The notes under the pieces were generated by a model that was not told the DNA's origin, ran no database searches, and saw nothing but the letters and a program-made list of their open reading frames with translations. The translations under genes were made by a program, and so were the position numbers. Shown piece after piece: positions 1 through 6,643 of a stretch of 7,084 nucleotides of DNA. The DNA is from JBHHZI01 sp046757965 (GTDB lineage Bacteria > Acidobacteriota > Polarisedimenticolia > SMYD01): contig JBHHZI010000157.1 of the NCBI GenBank assembly GCA_046757965.1, positions 1-7,084 on the forward strand, read 5' to 3'. Position 1 is the first letter of the stretch. Every line of letters begins with the position of its first letter.

Positions 1-726
1 GACCGGTGTGGACGGCCCGGTACCCACGTCTCCACCCGCGTGGGCATGGGGGTCCGCGGCGGGCGGTGTCTTCTCCATGACCGACAGCTCGCCATGTCCG
101 TGCATCCCCACCCGGGGCGGCGGAGCCGTCATGGCCACCACCAGGGCCAGAAGGATGGCGTCGAGCACGAACGCCAGCACGACCCAGCTCGCCAGCGCAG
201 CGCCGTAGGCGCGCACCCTGCCGGCTCCCGCTGCACCGAGCCAGGCGCCGAGACCGCCGCACACCAGACAGAGCAGCAGGCCGGCGGCCGCGACCGCGAC
301 GAAATCGACGCCTCCCGCCGCTCCGTGAGCCAGTGCGACCGCCGCGCCGGCGCTGCCGAACGCCGTCGTGTAGGCGGTCGCGAGGAGGGCGGCGCGCGCC
401 AGACCCTTGCCGATGAAGCACGTCCGCCGGGAGATCGGGAGCGTCAGGACCGGGACCAGCGTGCCGTCCTCGATCTCGCCGGCCAGCAGGTCCGTTCCGG
501 CCAGCAGCGCGAGGAGCGGGAGCACGACGCCGGCGAGGGCGAGCAACAGCGGCGTGGCCTCTCCGAACGTCGCGATACCGAGAGTCCCGGAACGCAGGGG
601 CGTAAGCAGCACCGGGATCCAGGCGACGGCTCCCAGGACCGCCACGAGGGCGCCGGCGGTACGGCCACGCACCAGGAGCGCGGCCTCGCGGCGGGCCACG
701 AGCATGGTGGCACCGCTACCGCTCAT
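1..726 (-). CDS. nosY: ABC-2 type permease NosY, 3' end cut by window
   Basis: The first 242 residues of the membrane subunit of NosDFY are visible; the frame runs off the left edge without a stop. Membrane helices are likely at about 24-44, 59-77, 110-133, 142-163 and 176-199, with a sixth expected outside the window. GEIEDGTL (83-90) and the following PISR (97-100) are the cytoplasmic coupling segment typical of ABC-2 permeases beside NosF. After helix 5 a loop (200-242 and beyond), periplasmic by the positive-inside rule, holds MHGHGE (208-213) and PHAHAGGD (226-233), giving four histidines in two HXH pairs. NosD would dock on this side. The start used is ATG at 726, overlapping nosF by 11 nt; ATG at 705 is an alternative. 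Neither has a strong ribosome binding site. Identity is well supported by helix pattern and position after nosF. Confidence 0.9.
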   Translation of the reverse strand, partial: MSGSGATMLVARREAALLVRGRTAGALVAVLGAVAWIPVLLTPLRSGTLGIATFGEATPLLLALAGVVLPLLALLAGTDLLAGEIEDGTLVPVLTLPISRRTCFIGKGLARAALLATAYTTAFGSAGAAVALAHGAAGGVDFVAVAAAGLLLCLVCGGLGAWLGAAGAGRVRAYGAALASWVVLAFVLDAILLALVVAMTAPPPRVGMHGHGELSVMEKTPPAADPHAHAGGDVGTGPSTPV

Positions 727-1456
727 CGATCGTCTCTGCCGTGGCGGTGAGTCCGCCGGGCCGGGACAGCAGCCGGCGATACAGCGCCCGGCTGCCGTCC
801 GGTGCGGCCTGCGGCTCGTTCAAGCGCTGCCCATCATCGAGTGCCACCACCTGTGGAGACAGCAGGTCCATCACCTCGAAGTCGTGGCTGGCCAGCAAGA
901 CGAGCGCGCCTCGCCGGGCGCGCGCGATGAGATGGTTCACGAGCCGGTCCAGGGTGCCGGGGTCGAGGCCGACGAACGGTTCGTCCAGCAGGAGGCGGTC
1001 GGCAGGGGGCAGGAGCGCGCAGGCGAGGCCGAGACGGCGCAGCCATCCCCCGGACAGCGCCTTGACAGGGCGCGCCATCACGGCGCGCAGACCGGTCACC
1101 TCCAGAACGTCGTCGAGGTCCGCCTGGCCGGTGGCCCGCGCGACCGCCGTGAATCCGATGACTTCCCTCACCCTGAACGCGGCCGGATATGCGGTGATCT
1201 GCGGCAGGTAGCCGGTGGAGGCGAGGGCAGCACCGGCCTCGATCGGTCGCTTGCCCAGACGCACCTGTCCGGCCGTCGGCGACAGCAGCCCCGCGGCGAG
1301 GGCCAGCACGGTCGATTTGCCGGCACCGTTGGGGCCGACCAGGCAGGTCGCCACGCCCGGGGAGCATTCCAGCTCGAGTTCCCGCAAAGCCGTCACCTTT
1401 GCGAAACGGCGCGTGACCCGGTCGAAGCGCAGGGTGGGCCCACCGGGGGCCGTCAA
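716..1456 (-). CDS. nosF: ABC transporter ATP-binding protein NosF
   Basis: NosF is the cytoplasmic ATPase of the NosDFY complex that powers CuZ maturation. The protein has 246 residues. It carries Walker A GPNGAGKST (41-49, Lys47), the Q-loop YLPQ (Gln86), the signature LSGGW (134-138, LSGGQ in most ABC proteins), Walker B RLLLDEP (154-160, catalytic Glu159) and the H-loop ASHD (His191). All catalytic residues are present. The start is inferred to be TTG at 1456, sharing TTGA with the nosD stop. No ATG or GTG lies in frame close upstream, and the first family-like strand (LRFDRV) begins at residue 9, so little can be missing. No strong ribosome binding site precedes it, so translation probably depends on coupling to nosD. 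The gene overlaps nosY by 11 nt. The assignment rests on position between nosD and nosY, since the sequence alone would only say ABC ATPase. Confidence 0.93.
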   Translation of the reverse strand: MTAPGGPTLRFDRVTRRFAKVTALRELELECSPGVATCLVGPNGAGKSTVLALAAGLLSPTAGQVRLGKRPIEAGAALASTGYLPQITAYPAAFRVREVIGFTAVARATGQADLDDVLEVTGLRAVMARPVKALSGGWLRRLGLACALLPPADRLLLDEPFVGLDPGTLDRLVNHLIARARRGALVLLASHDFEVMDLLSPQVVALDDGQRLNEPQAAPDGSRALYRRLLSRPGGLTATAETIDER

Positions 1457-2685
1457 GGTGTGGGCCCCGGCACCAGGGGAAAACGGTCCATGGTCGTCGT
1501 GCCGCCGTCGACGCTGCTCATCTGGGTGTCCCACCAGTCCAGCAGGGACAGAGCGGGGCTGCCGACGAACCAGCGGGCCACGGGCCGGCGGGCCAGCAGG
1601 GCGGAGGCGGCCGTCTGCAGGCGATACGGCGTCTCGCCGATGCCATCGCCGTTCCAGTCGAAACCGGCGTAGTCGCTCCAGGCGTTGCCGCGCCCCTTCT
1701 CCCACCACCGGTTCCCCCGGGCCCGGTCCTGGTACACCTGCACCAGGTTGCCATCGAAGTGGTTGCTCGTGAAGACGTTGTCCTCCGACCCGGCGGTCAG
1801 GAACGCGCCGACACCGTTGCCGATGATGAGGTTGTCGATGAGGCGATTGCCGGCGGAGTTCTCCAGGTACAGTCCGCGGCCGTTGTGTGAGGTCCGGTTT
1901 CCGGCCAGGGTGGAGTGCTCGAGTTGCTGGCAGAGGATACCGAAGTCGCGATTGCCCAGCGTCTCGTTCGCCTCGATCTGATTGCGCATGGAGAACATCA
2001 GCGCGATGCCGCCGGTGCAGCGGTCAAAACGGTTGGCGCGCAGCAGGTTTCGTTCGGAGTACATGTAGTGGATGCCGTAGCGCAACCCGGTTCCCCGGTT
2101 GCCGACGATACGATTCTCGTGGGCAAATGAGAGGTAGACGCCATCGCGGACATCGGCGAGCAGATTGTCGCGGATCTCGTTGTCATGGGTGTGCCAGAGA
2201 TGGATGCCGTTGCCCCGCCGGGCAACGGGGAGGCCGGCATCGCCGTGCACCTCGTTGTCCGTGACGACGTTGCTTGCGCCGGCACGTACGTAGATGCCGA
2301 AGGCGCGCGCGTCGACGCGACAGTGCTGCACGTGGACATCGCGGACCTCGTGCAGGCGGACCACGGCGTCATCCGCCGCCAAGTCCGCTCCCGACCCTCG
2401 CAGCGTCAGTCCCTCGAGGGTGCTGCCGCTGGCTGACACCACCACGACGGTGCCGTGACCGGGCCCCTCCACCACGGCGCCGGGTTCACCGACGAGGTGC
2501 AGCGGCACCGCCAGGGTGAAGGCACCGGCATGCGTGCCGGGAAGCAGGTGGAGCGTGTCGCCGGGTCGGGCTGACGCGATGGCGCCGGTCAGTTCGCCGG
2601 GGTGAACGATGGTGGTGTGCGCCGCCACGGCGGAAGGCGCCGCCATGACCACGACCATGAGTGCCGGGCCGATCAGGTCAGCCAC
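1453..2685 (-). CDS. nosD: periplasmic copper-site maturation protein NosD
   Basis: NosD is the periplasmic part of the NosDFY complex needed to assemble the CuZ centre of NosZ. The protein has 410 residues if it starts at the GTG. Residues 1-22 form a short hydrophobic leader ending in SAVAA, with cleavage likely before His23. The body is a right-handed parallel beta-helix. Repeat turns of the type G-(I/V/L)-x-(hydrophobic)...N-x-(I/L)-x-x-N begin near residues 130, 160, 182, 204, 226, 249, 271 and 293, mostly 22 residues apart. GIHYMYS (204-210) and ALMFSMRN (228-235) are typical of NosD. The closing motif GNAWSDY...DWNGDGIGETPY (333-354) marks the family end. The start is the weakest point. 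GTG at 2685 overlaps the upstream gene by 13 nt, has no strong Shine-Dalgarno and lacks a clear basic n-region. ATG at 2658 would leave too short a leader. nosF follows with a TTGA overlap. Confidence 0.95.
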   Translation of the reverse strand: MADLIGPALMVVVMAAPSAVAAHTTIVHPGELTGAIASARPGDTLHLLPGTHAGAFTLAVPLHLVGEPGAVVEGPGHGTVVVVSASGSTLEGLTLRGSGADLAADDAVVRLHEVRDVHVQHCRVDARAFGIYVRAGASNVVTDNEVHGDAGLPVARRGNGIHLWHTHDNEIRDNLLADVRDGVYLSFAHENRIVGNRGTGLRYGIHYMYSERNLLRANRFDRCTGGIALMFSMRNQIEANETLGNRDFGILCQQLEHSTLAGNRTSHNGRGLYLENSAGNRLIDNLIIGNGVGAFLTAGSEDNVFTSNHFDGNLVQVYQDRARGNRWWEKGRGNAWSDYAGFDWNGDGIGETPYRLQTAASALLARRPVARWFVGSPALSLLDWWDTQMSSVDGGTTTMDRFPLVPGPTP

Positions 2686-4139
2686 TGCGAGACCCGGGCG
2701 AGCATCCCGTAGGAGAGATCGGTGATGATCTTCTCGTTCCCCGACAGGATCAGCAGGCCGATGCCTGACAGCAGGGCACCGCTCGTCAGGCGCAGGGCGC
2801 GGTTCACGCCGAGGCGCCTTGCCAGCGTCATCCGCACCCGGAAGAAGCCCAGGGCGATGAACAGCATCGGCAGCGCGATGCCCAGGGAATACAGGCCGAG
2901 GGTCGTCAGGCCCCAGTACCAGGAGGTGATGCCGATGTAGATCAGCAGGGGATACAGGACCGCGCCGCCCATGCAGGTCAGGCAGGCGGAGGACAGCCCG
3001 AGGCCGACGAGAAACGAGTCCCGGGCGCGCATGCCCCCGTGAGCCTTCGCGCGAGCCTGCGCACCCTGGCGCACGCGGGTCAGCAACTGCCCGGGCAGGG
3101 TCAGCAGACGGCCCCACCGACCCGCCGGCCGCTCCGGGGCGGGGGCGGCCGACCGGTGGAGCAGACGCCCGAGCCCCACCACCTTCAGGCCGAACAGCAG
3201 GATGATGCTGCCGCCGATGATCTGGATCACGCCGCCGTACTGCTGCAACGGCCTGCGGACGCCCTCGCCGATGAGGCCCACGGTTGCCCCCGAGGCGGCG
3301 TAGAGCAGGGTGAACCCGGCCACGAAGCTGGCCAGGTTCACCAGCACGCGGCGGCGCCCGGTCGTCCGGGCGGTTCCGGCGCCGGCTCCCGCTGCCTCCC
3401 GTTCACCCTCGGTGACCGTGCACGAGATGATGGCGCTGTAGTACAGCGTCAGTTCCAGCGCGCACGGAGACAGCACGACCAGGAGCGCCCCCACGAGCGC
3501 CAGGATCAAGGTGAACGCCCCGGCCAGCCCGCCGCCAAATGCGGAGGTGGTCGCGCCGGCCTCGATGGGCAGATCCCAGCGATAGTGACGCACCGGTGTC
3601 GCCCCGACGTTCAGCGCCTCGACGGTCAGCGCACCCTCCTGCATGTCAAGAAACCGGTTCCCGGAGTTGTCGCGCGCCGGAAACAGAAACATGTAGGCGT
3701 TGTGGTGCTGCGAGAGCACGATGGGCTCGGTGAGAGACGGATACCGGCCGCCATCCGGTCCCACCAGGACCAGGTCGCCATCCAGATGGTGCATGTGCTC
3801 GATGGTGCCGGTGTGCGTGTTCACACCCACCAGCACCGGGAGGACGGCGTCCGGGTCGCGGCCGGCGAGATAGCGATCGATGTGGCGGCTCTCCCGGAAC
3901 GCCGGGGTCACCAGCGTCAGATCCAGGAACATGTCGTCCACCGCGACCCGGTCCGCGTCGCTGCGCTGCAATGCCGTGGCGGGATGGGCCGCCCGGTAGC
4001 GCGGGATCAGCACCATGCCGGACACCATCAGGACGAAGATGAGTCCCAGGCCGGCGGCCAGCAGACCCAGACCCCAGCCCAGCCCTCCGCCGGCCGGCCG
4101 GCCGGTCTCCTCCGGTTGCGACCGCGTGTCTTGGGTCAT
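2673..4139 (-). CDS. CcdA/DsbD-like transmembrane protein with N-terminal periplasmic domain
   Basis: The protein has 488 residues. A signal anchor or membrane helix (about 21-45) is followed by a beta-rich periplasmic domain (about 60-200). This domain carries EHMHH (114-118) and QHHNAYM (144-150), a His/Met content suited to copper. A six-helix region follows (about 202-225, 268-290, 303-320, 375-400, 405-432, 450-467) and resembles the membrane part of CcdA/DsbD. LSPCALE (Cys226) matches the first-helix SPC motif, and ACLTCMGG (Cys386, Cys389) corresponds to the cysteine-bearing fourth helix. CcdA/DsbD proteins pass reducing equivalents from cytoplasmic thioredoxin to periplasmic thiols. 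Inference: it keeps cysteines of CuA, the cytochrome or maturation factors reduced, or handles copper for NosZ assembly. Departures from the family are the loss of the proline after SPCxL, an extra CXXC spacing in the fourth helix, and a long basic loop (about 325-374). No thioredoxin-like C-terminal domain is present. The start overlaps the NosB-like gene (ATGA), and the end overlaps nosD. I do not recognise the periplasmic domain. Confidence 0.85.
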   Translation of the reverse strand: MTQDTRSQPEETGRPAGGGLGWGLGLLAAGLGLIFVLMVSGMVLIPRYRAAHPATALQRSDADRVAVDDMFLDLTLVTPAFRESRHIDRYLAGRDPDAVLPVLVGVNTHTGTIEHMHHLDGDLVLVGPDGGRYPSLTEPIVLSQHHNAYMFLFPARDNSGNRFLDMQEGALTVEALNVGATPVRHYRWDLPIEAGATTSAFGGGLAGAFTLILALVGALLVVLSPCALELTLYYSAIISCTVTEGEREAAGAGAGTARTTGRRRVLVNLASFVAGFTLLYAASGATVGLIGEGVRRPLQQYGGVIQIIGGSIILLFGLKVVGLGRLLHRSAAPAPERPAGRWGRLLTLPGQLLTRVRQGAQARAKAHGGMRARDSFLVGLGLSSACLTCMGGAVLYPLLIYIGITSWYWGLTTLGLYSLGIALPMLFIALGFFRVRMTLARRLGVNRALRLTSGALLSGIGLLILSGNEKIITDLSYGMLARVSQWLT

Positions 4140-4837
4140 GTGGGTTTCTCCCCTGGCCCGGCCGCCGGCGCCCGGGCCTCTGCGATGCCCATCGGTGACG
4201 TTTTCGCGCTGTCACGGGTGCTCGCGGCAGTCTCCATGGTTCGTCCCCGGACCCCACTGCGGCTGAACGCGCCCCATCCGGCCAGGCCGGCGGCGGCGAC
4301 GAAGGCCCAGGCCCCGACCTGCGGCATGGTGGAGACGACGAAGTTGGCGATCTTGCGGCTGCCGATGATCGGCGGCGTGAAGTCGTCGACCCGTGCGAAC
4401 ACGCCCCGGTCACGGTCGTGGCCGATCTCGTAGAGGCGCTTCTCCAGGGCGAACGTGGCCAGTGCCGCGGCCAGCACCATGCCGGTCAGCAGCACTGCCG
4501 CCGCCGGGCGGTACCAGGTCGGTGGCACCAGGGCCCACAGCACGGCCAGCAGCAGGAGGGCACCGAGCACCCAGGGCGTGGCGCGCAGCTCCGGCGTGTC
4601 CAGCGGCAGGTGAACGCCGATGTACTGGTTGAGCGTCTGGATCTCCGCCAGGTCTCCGACCACTCTCCCGGCATACACATCGACCTTCAGCGCCTCGTCA
4701 CCGCGGTACTGGGGCGCCACCATCCGGGTCCGCCACAGCGGCGCCACGAGCGTCACGGCGAGCGCCGCCGCCGCGGCGATGGGGATCAGCCGCCGCCGGC
4801 CACTCCATGCACTCTTGCGTCTGGGGGTGTCAACCAC
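4136..4837 (-). CDS. nosB: NosB-like four-helix membrane protein of clade II nos operons
   Basis: The protein has 233 residues. There are four likely membrane helices at about 17-34, 88-105, 110-130 and 172-190. The Arg/Lys-rich N-terminus is predicted inside, a periplasmic loop covers 35-87, a second covers 131-171, and a polar tail (about 191-233) lies in the cytoplasm. Recognisable motifs are PLW then MVAPQY (33-44) and LNQYIG (69-74) in the first loop, and FTPPIIGSRKIANF (153-166) in the second. The W...APQY...LN.YIG pattern is, from memory, shared by small membrane proteins next to clade II nosZ. The position directly after nosZ is that of nosB in Wolinella succinogenes. The molecular function of NosB is unknown; a role in NosZ maturation or electron transfer is likely from context. 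The gene starts with GTG, overlaps nosZ by 8 nt and overlaps the next gene by ATGA. The tail has low complexity and may be disordered. Naming it NosB is moderately secure; no other function is suggested. Confidence 0.68.
   Translation of the reverse strand: MVDTPRRKSAWSGRRRLIPIAAAAALAVTLVAPLWRTRMVAPQYRGDEALKVDVYAGRVVGDLAEIQTLNQYIGVHLPLDTPELRATPWVLGALLLLAVLWALVPPTWYRPAAAVLLTGMVLAAALATFALEKRLYEIGHDRDRGVFARVDDFTPPIIGSRKIANFVVSTMPQVGAWAFVAAAGLAGWGAFSRSGVRGRTMETAASTRDSAKTSPMGIAEARAPAAGPGEKPT
4148..4154 (-). promoter_or_regulatory. ribosome binding site of the CcdA/DsbD-like gene
   Basis: AGGGGAG on the minus strand lies 8 nt before the ATG at 4139, within the last codons of the NosB-like gene. 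It supports this start and the ATGA stop/start overlap. Confidence 0.65.
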
Positions 4838-6623
4838 CCGACCCCTCCACCAGCATCCGCCCGCGCATCTCCAGATGCAGTGCCGAGCAGAACCACGTGC
4901 AATAGTACCAGTGGGTGCCGGGCCTGTCCGCCGTGAAGGTGACCTCCTTGGTCTGTCCCGGATCCAGCGCCACGTTGATGCCGTAATCCTCCAGTGCCCA
5001 TCCGTGGCTCATGTCCCGGATGGTCTCGATGTTGGTCAGCGTGACGGTGACCTCATCACCTTGCTTGACCTTGAAGCTGTTGAGGCCGTACTTGGAGCGG
5101 ATGGCGGTCATGTAGACGTGGACCTTGTGCGGGCCGGTGCGCTCGACACGACTCTGACCCTCGGCCACCGCGTTCGGCGCCTCTTCCTCGACCTGCACCA
5201 CCTTCGGGATGAGGTCCTCGGCCAGCATGAACACCGCATCGTGGGGTTCCGGCTCGGCGGGGAAGGAGCTGAGCATGGTCATCTTGTTGCCCGAGATGTC
5301 GATCAACTCCTGGTTCTCGGGCATGGTCGGGCCCACCGGAAGGAACATGTCCTTGGAGAGCTTGTTCAGCGACAGCAGGTACTCGCCGGTCGGGTGCATG
5401 GTCTCCGCCAGCGTCGCCTGGGTGTGCCCGACGTTGTAATGAACATCGACCCGGTCGACGATGTAGTCGGGCTCCGCCCGGATGGCCTTGTCGATGTTCC
5501 ACTTGACGATCTGCGAGTCCACGAACAGGGAGGTGAAGGCGTTGCCGCGACCATCGAACGTCGTGTGGAGCGGCCCGAGCCCGACCTCCGGCTGCCCCAC
5601 GATGGCGTCACGCGGGTGATCGACCTGGTCGATCTTCGCGATGTCGATCACCGTGACGGTCGGGGAGAGCTTGCCGGTGCCCATCACGTACTTCCCGTCC
5701 GGCGACACGTCGCAGCCGTGCGGGTTCTTGGGGACCGGAATCAGGTACAGGACCTTCCCGGTCGTCTTCTTCGGGTCGATGACCTTGACGCCCTGGATGG
5801 TGGCGTACTCGCCGCCGGCGATGGCCTTCTCGGCCGCCGGAATGTTCACCGCACCGATGGCGTCCTCGTCGAGCCGGATCATCTCCTCGACAGTGAGGCC
5901 CTTTTCCAGGTTGTAGATGGTGGTGAACGCCCAGCGCCCATCCTTGCTCGAGTCGTTGATGTCGGCATTGCCGGGCATCAGAACCTCGAACCTCACCTCG
6001 AGGGTCATGGGGTCCAGGAACGCCATCACGGCTCCGTAGGCGTCGGGGTCCAGCTTGCCGGACGGGACTTCGCCCTGGAACTCACCGTTGGCGATGATGT
6101 AGCTGGTGTCGGGTGAGATCACGGCGATCCCGTGGGTGGCCTGCAGGTTGGGGATGTGCGCCATCGTGCGCGTCTCGAACCGTGACAGGTCGATACGGGC
6201 GATGCGGCTGTTGGCCTTGTCGTTGATCCAGAGCCATTTCCCGTCGTAATCCCCGTGGGTCTCCGACAGGATGGGATGATGGGTATCGCCCCAGAACCCG
6301 CCGGTGTCCCGCAGCATCTTGTAAGCGGGTGAACTCGGCTCGTTGGCGTAGCCGTAACCCGCCCGGGGTTCGAACACGGGTATCGACCGGATGAAGCGGC
6401 CCGAGGGCAGGCCATAGATGAACACGGAGCCGCTCTGTCCACCGGAGAGGAAGGCGTAGTACTTGTCCCACTCACCCACGGGCACGTACACCGCCCGGGC
6501 GAGGTCGGCCGTCGCCCCCGGCGTCGCATGGCCCCCTCCAGCAGTGCAGCCGGCGAAGAACACCACTGCCAGGGCCACCGCGGGCAGGAGAGTGAAGCTG
6601 AGTCTGATGGATCTCTTGTGCAT
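4830..6623 (-). CDS. nosZ: nitrous oxide reductase, clade II (NosZ)
   Basis: NosZ reduces N2O to N2 in the periplasm and is the terminal enzyme of denitrification and N2O respiration. The protein has 597 residues. Residues 1-26 are a Lys/Arg n-region, a hydrophobic stretch and a lipobox-like FFAGC (Cys26). There is no twin-arginine motif, so export is probably by Sec and the protein may be lipid-anchored; this is typical of clade II. Residues about 45-490 are the seven-bladed propeller holding CuZ. All seven histidine ligands are present: His115 and His116 (GDTHHP), His164 (ATHG), His302 (NPHG), His353 (GPLHTTFDG), His400 (VGHT) and His461 (EPHD). Residues about 500-595 are the cupredoxin domain with CuA ligands His540, Cys575, Trp577, Cys579, His583 and Met586. 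The spacing 540 to 583 and 400 to 461 matches that known from Pseudomonas stutzeri NosZ. The enzyme looks complete and functional. Its stop overlaps the next gene's GTG start. Confidence 0.98.
   Translation of the reverse strand: MHKRSIRLSFTLLPAVALAVVFFAGCTAGGGHATPGATADLARAVYVPVGEWDKYYAFLSGGQSGSVFIYGLPSGRFIRSIPVFEPRAGYGYANEPSSPAYKMLRDTGGFWGDTHHPILSETHGDYDGKWLWINDKANSRIARIDLSRFETRTMAHIPNLQATHGIAVISPDTSYIIANGEFQGEVPSGKLDPDAYGAVMAFLDPMTLEVRFEVLMPGNADINDSSKDGRWAFTTIYNLEKGLTVEEMIRLDEDAIGAVNIPAAEKAIAGGEYATIQGVKVIDPKKTTGKVLYLIPVPKNPHGCDVSPDGKYVMGTGKLSPTVTVIDIAKIDQVDHPRDAIVGQPEVGLGPLHTTFDGRGNAFTSLFVDSQIVKWNIDKAIRAEPDYIVDRVDVHYNVGHTQATLAETMHPTGEYLLSLNKLSKDMFLPVGPTMPENQELIDISGNKMTMLSSFPAEPEPHDAVFMLAEDLIPKVVQVEEEAPNAVAEGQSRVERTGPHKVHVYMTAIRSKYGLNSFKVKQGDEVTVTLTNIETIRDMSHGWALEDYGINVALDPGQTKEVTFTADRPGTHWYYCTWFCSALHLEMRGRMLVEGSGG
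4842..4848 (-). promoter_or_regulatory. ribosome binding site of the NosB-like gene, inside nosZ
   Basis: GGAGGGG on the minus strand sits within the last codons of nosZ, 4 nt before the GTG at 4837. It supports a GTG start that overlaps the nosZ stop by 8 nt. The spacing is slightly short. Confidence 0.55.
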
Positions 6624-6628
6624 GACCG

Positions 6629-6634
6629 TCTCCT
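6629..6634 (-). promoter_or_regulatory. ribosome binding site of nosZ
   Basis: AGGAGA on the minus strand lies 5 nt before the ATG at 6623. It fixes the nosZ start against an in-frame upstream extension to 6719, which would run through the end of the preceding gene and place residues in front of the signal peptide. Confidence 0.8.
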
Positions 6635-6643
6635 GTGCCGGGC

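Noticed and set aside
716..968. nosF as a longer protein fused to sequence upstream (330 codons from 1708)
   Set aside because: The extra N-terminal residues read through nosD in another frame, are Arg/Pro/Gly-rich and have no domain. The ABC core begins right after the TTG at 1456.
407..1672. A 421-codon open frame on the plus strand
   Set aside because: It is antisense to nosF, parts of nosY and the end of nosD. The minus-strand Walker motifs and membrane helices clearly win.
1747..2298. Repeating pattern within the DNA of nosD
   Set aside because: The periodicity of about 66 nt reflects the 22-residue turns of the NosD beta-helix and is normal for the family. It is neither a DNA repeat array nor a CRISPR.
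1453..3117. A longer nosD start far upstream (554 codons)
   Set aside because: The added part overlaps the CcdA/DsbD-like gene in another frame, is Arg/Pro-rich and would bury the signal peptide. GTG at 2685 gives a normal leader and family length.
4089..4105. CCGG-rich tandem/palindromic stretch
   Set aside because: It falls inside the N-terminal codons (Gly-Arg-Pro-Ala-Gly) of the CcdA/DsbD-like gene and is explained by coding at high GC. Nothing suggests an operator or recombination site.
3039..4433. A 464-codon open frame on the plus strand
   Set aside because: It is antisense to the CcdA/DsbD-like gene and the end of the NosB-like gene. Its product is Arg/Gln/His-rich with no domain, and it has no sensible start context. 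It is a GC-driven shadow.
4620..6116. A 498-codon open frame on the plus strand
   Set aside because: It lies antisense to nosZ, whose conserved CuZ and CuA motifs are intact on the other strand. Its product has many Val-Asp/Leu-Asp runs and no recognisable domain, as expected from the complement of GC-rich codons.
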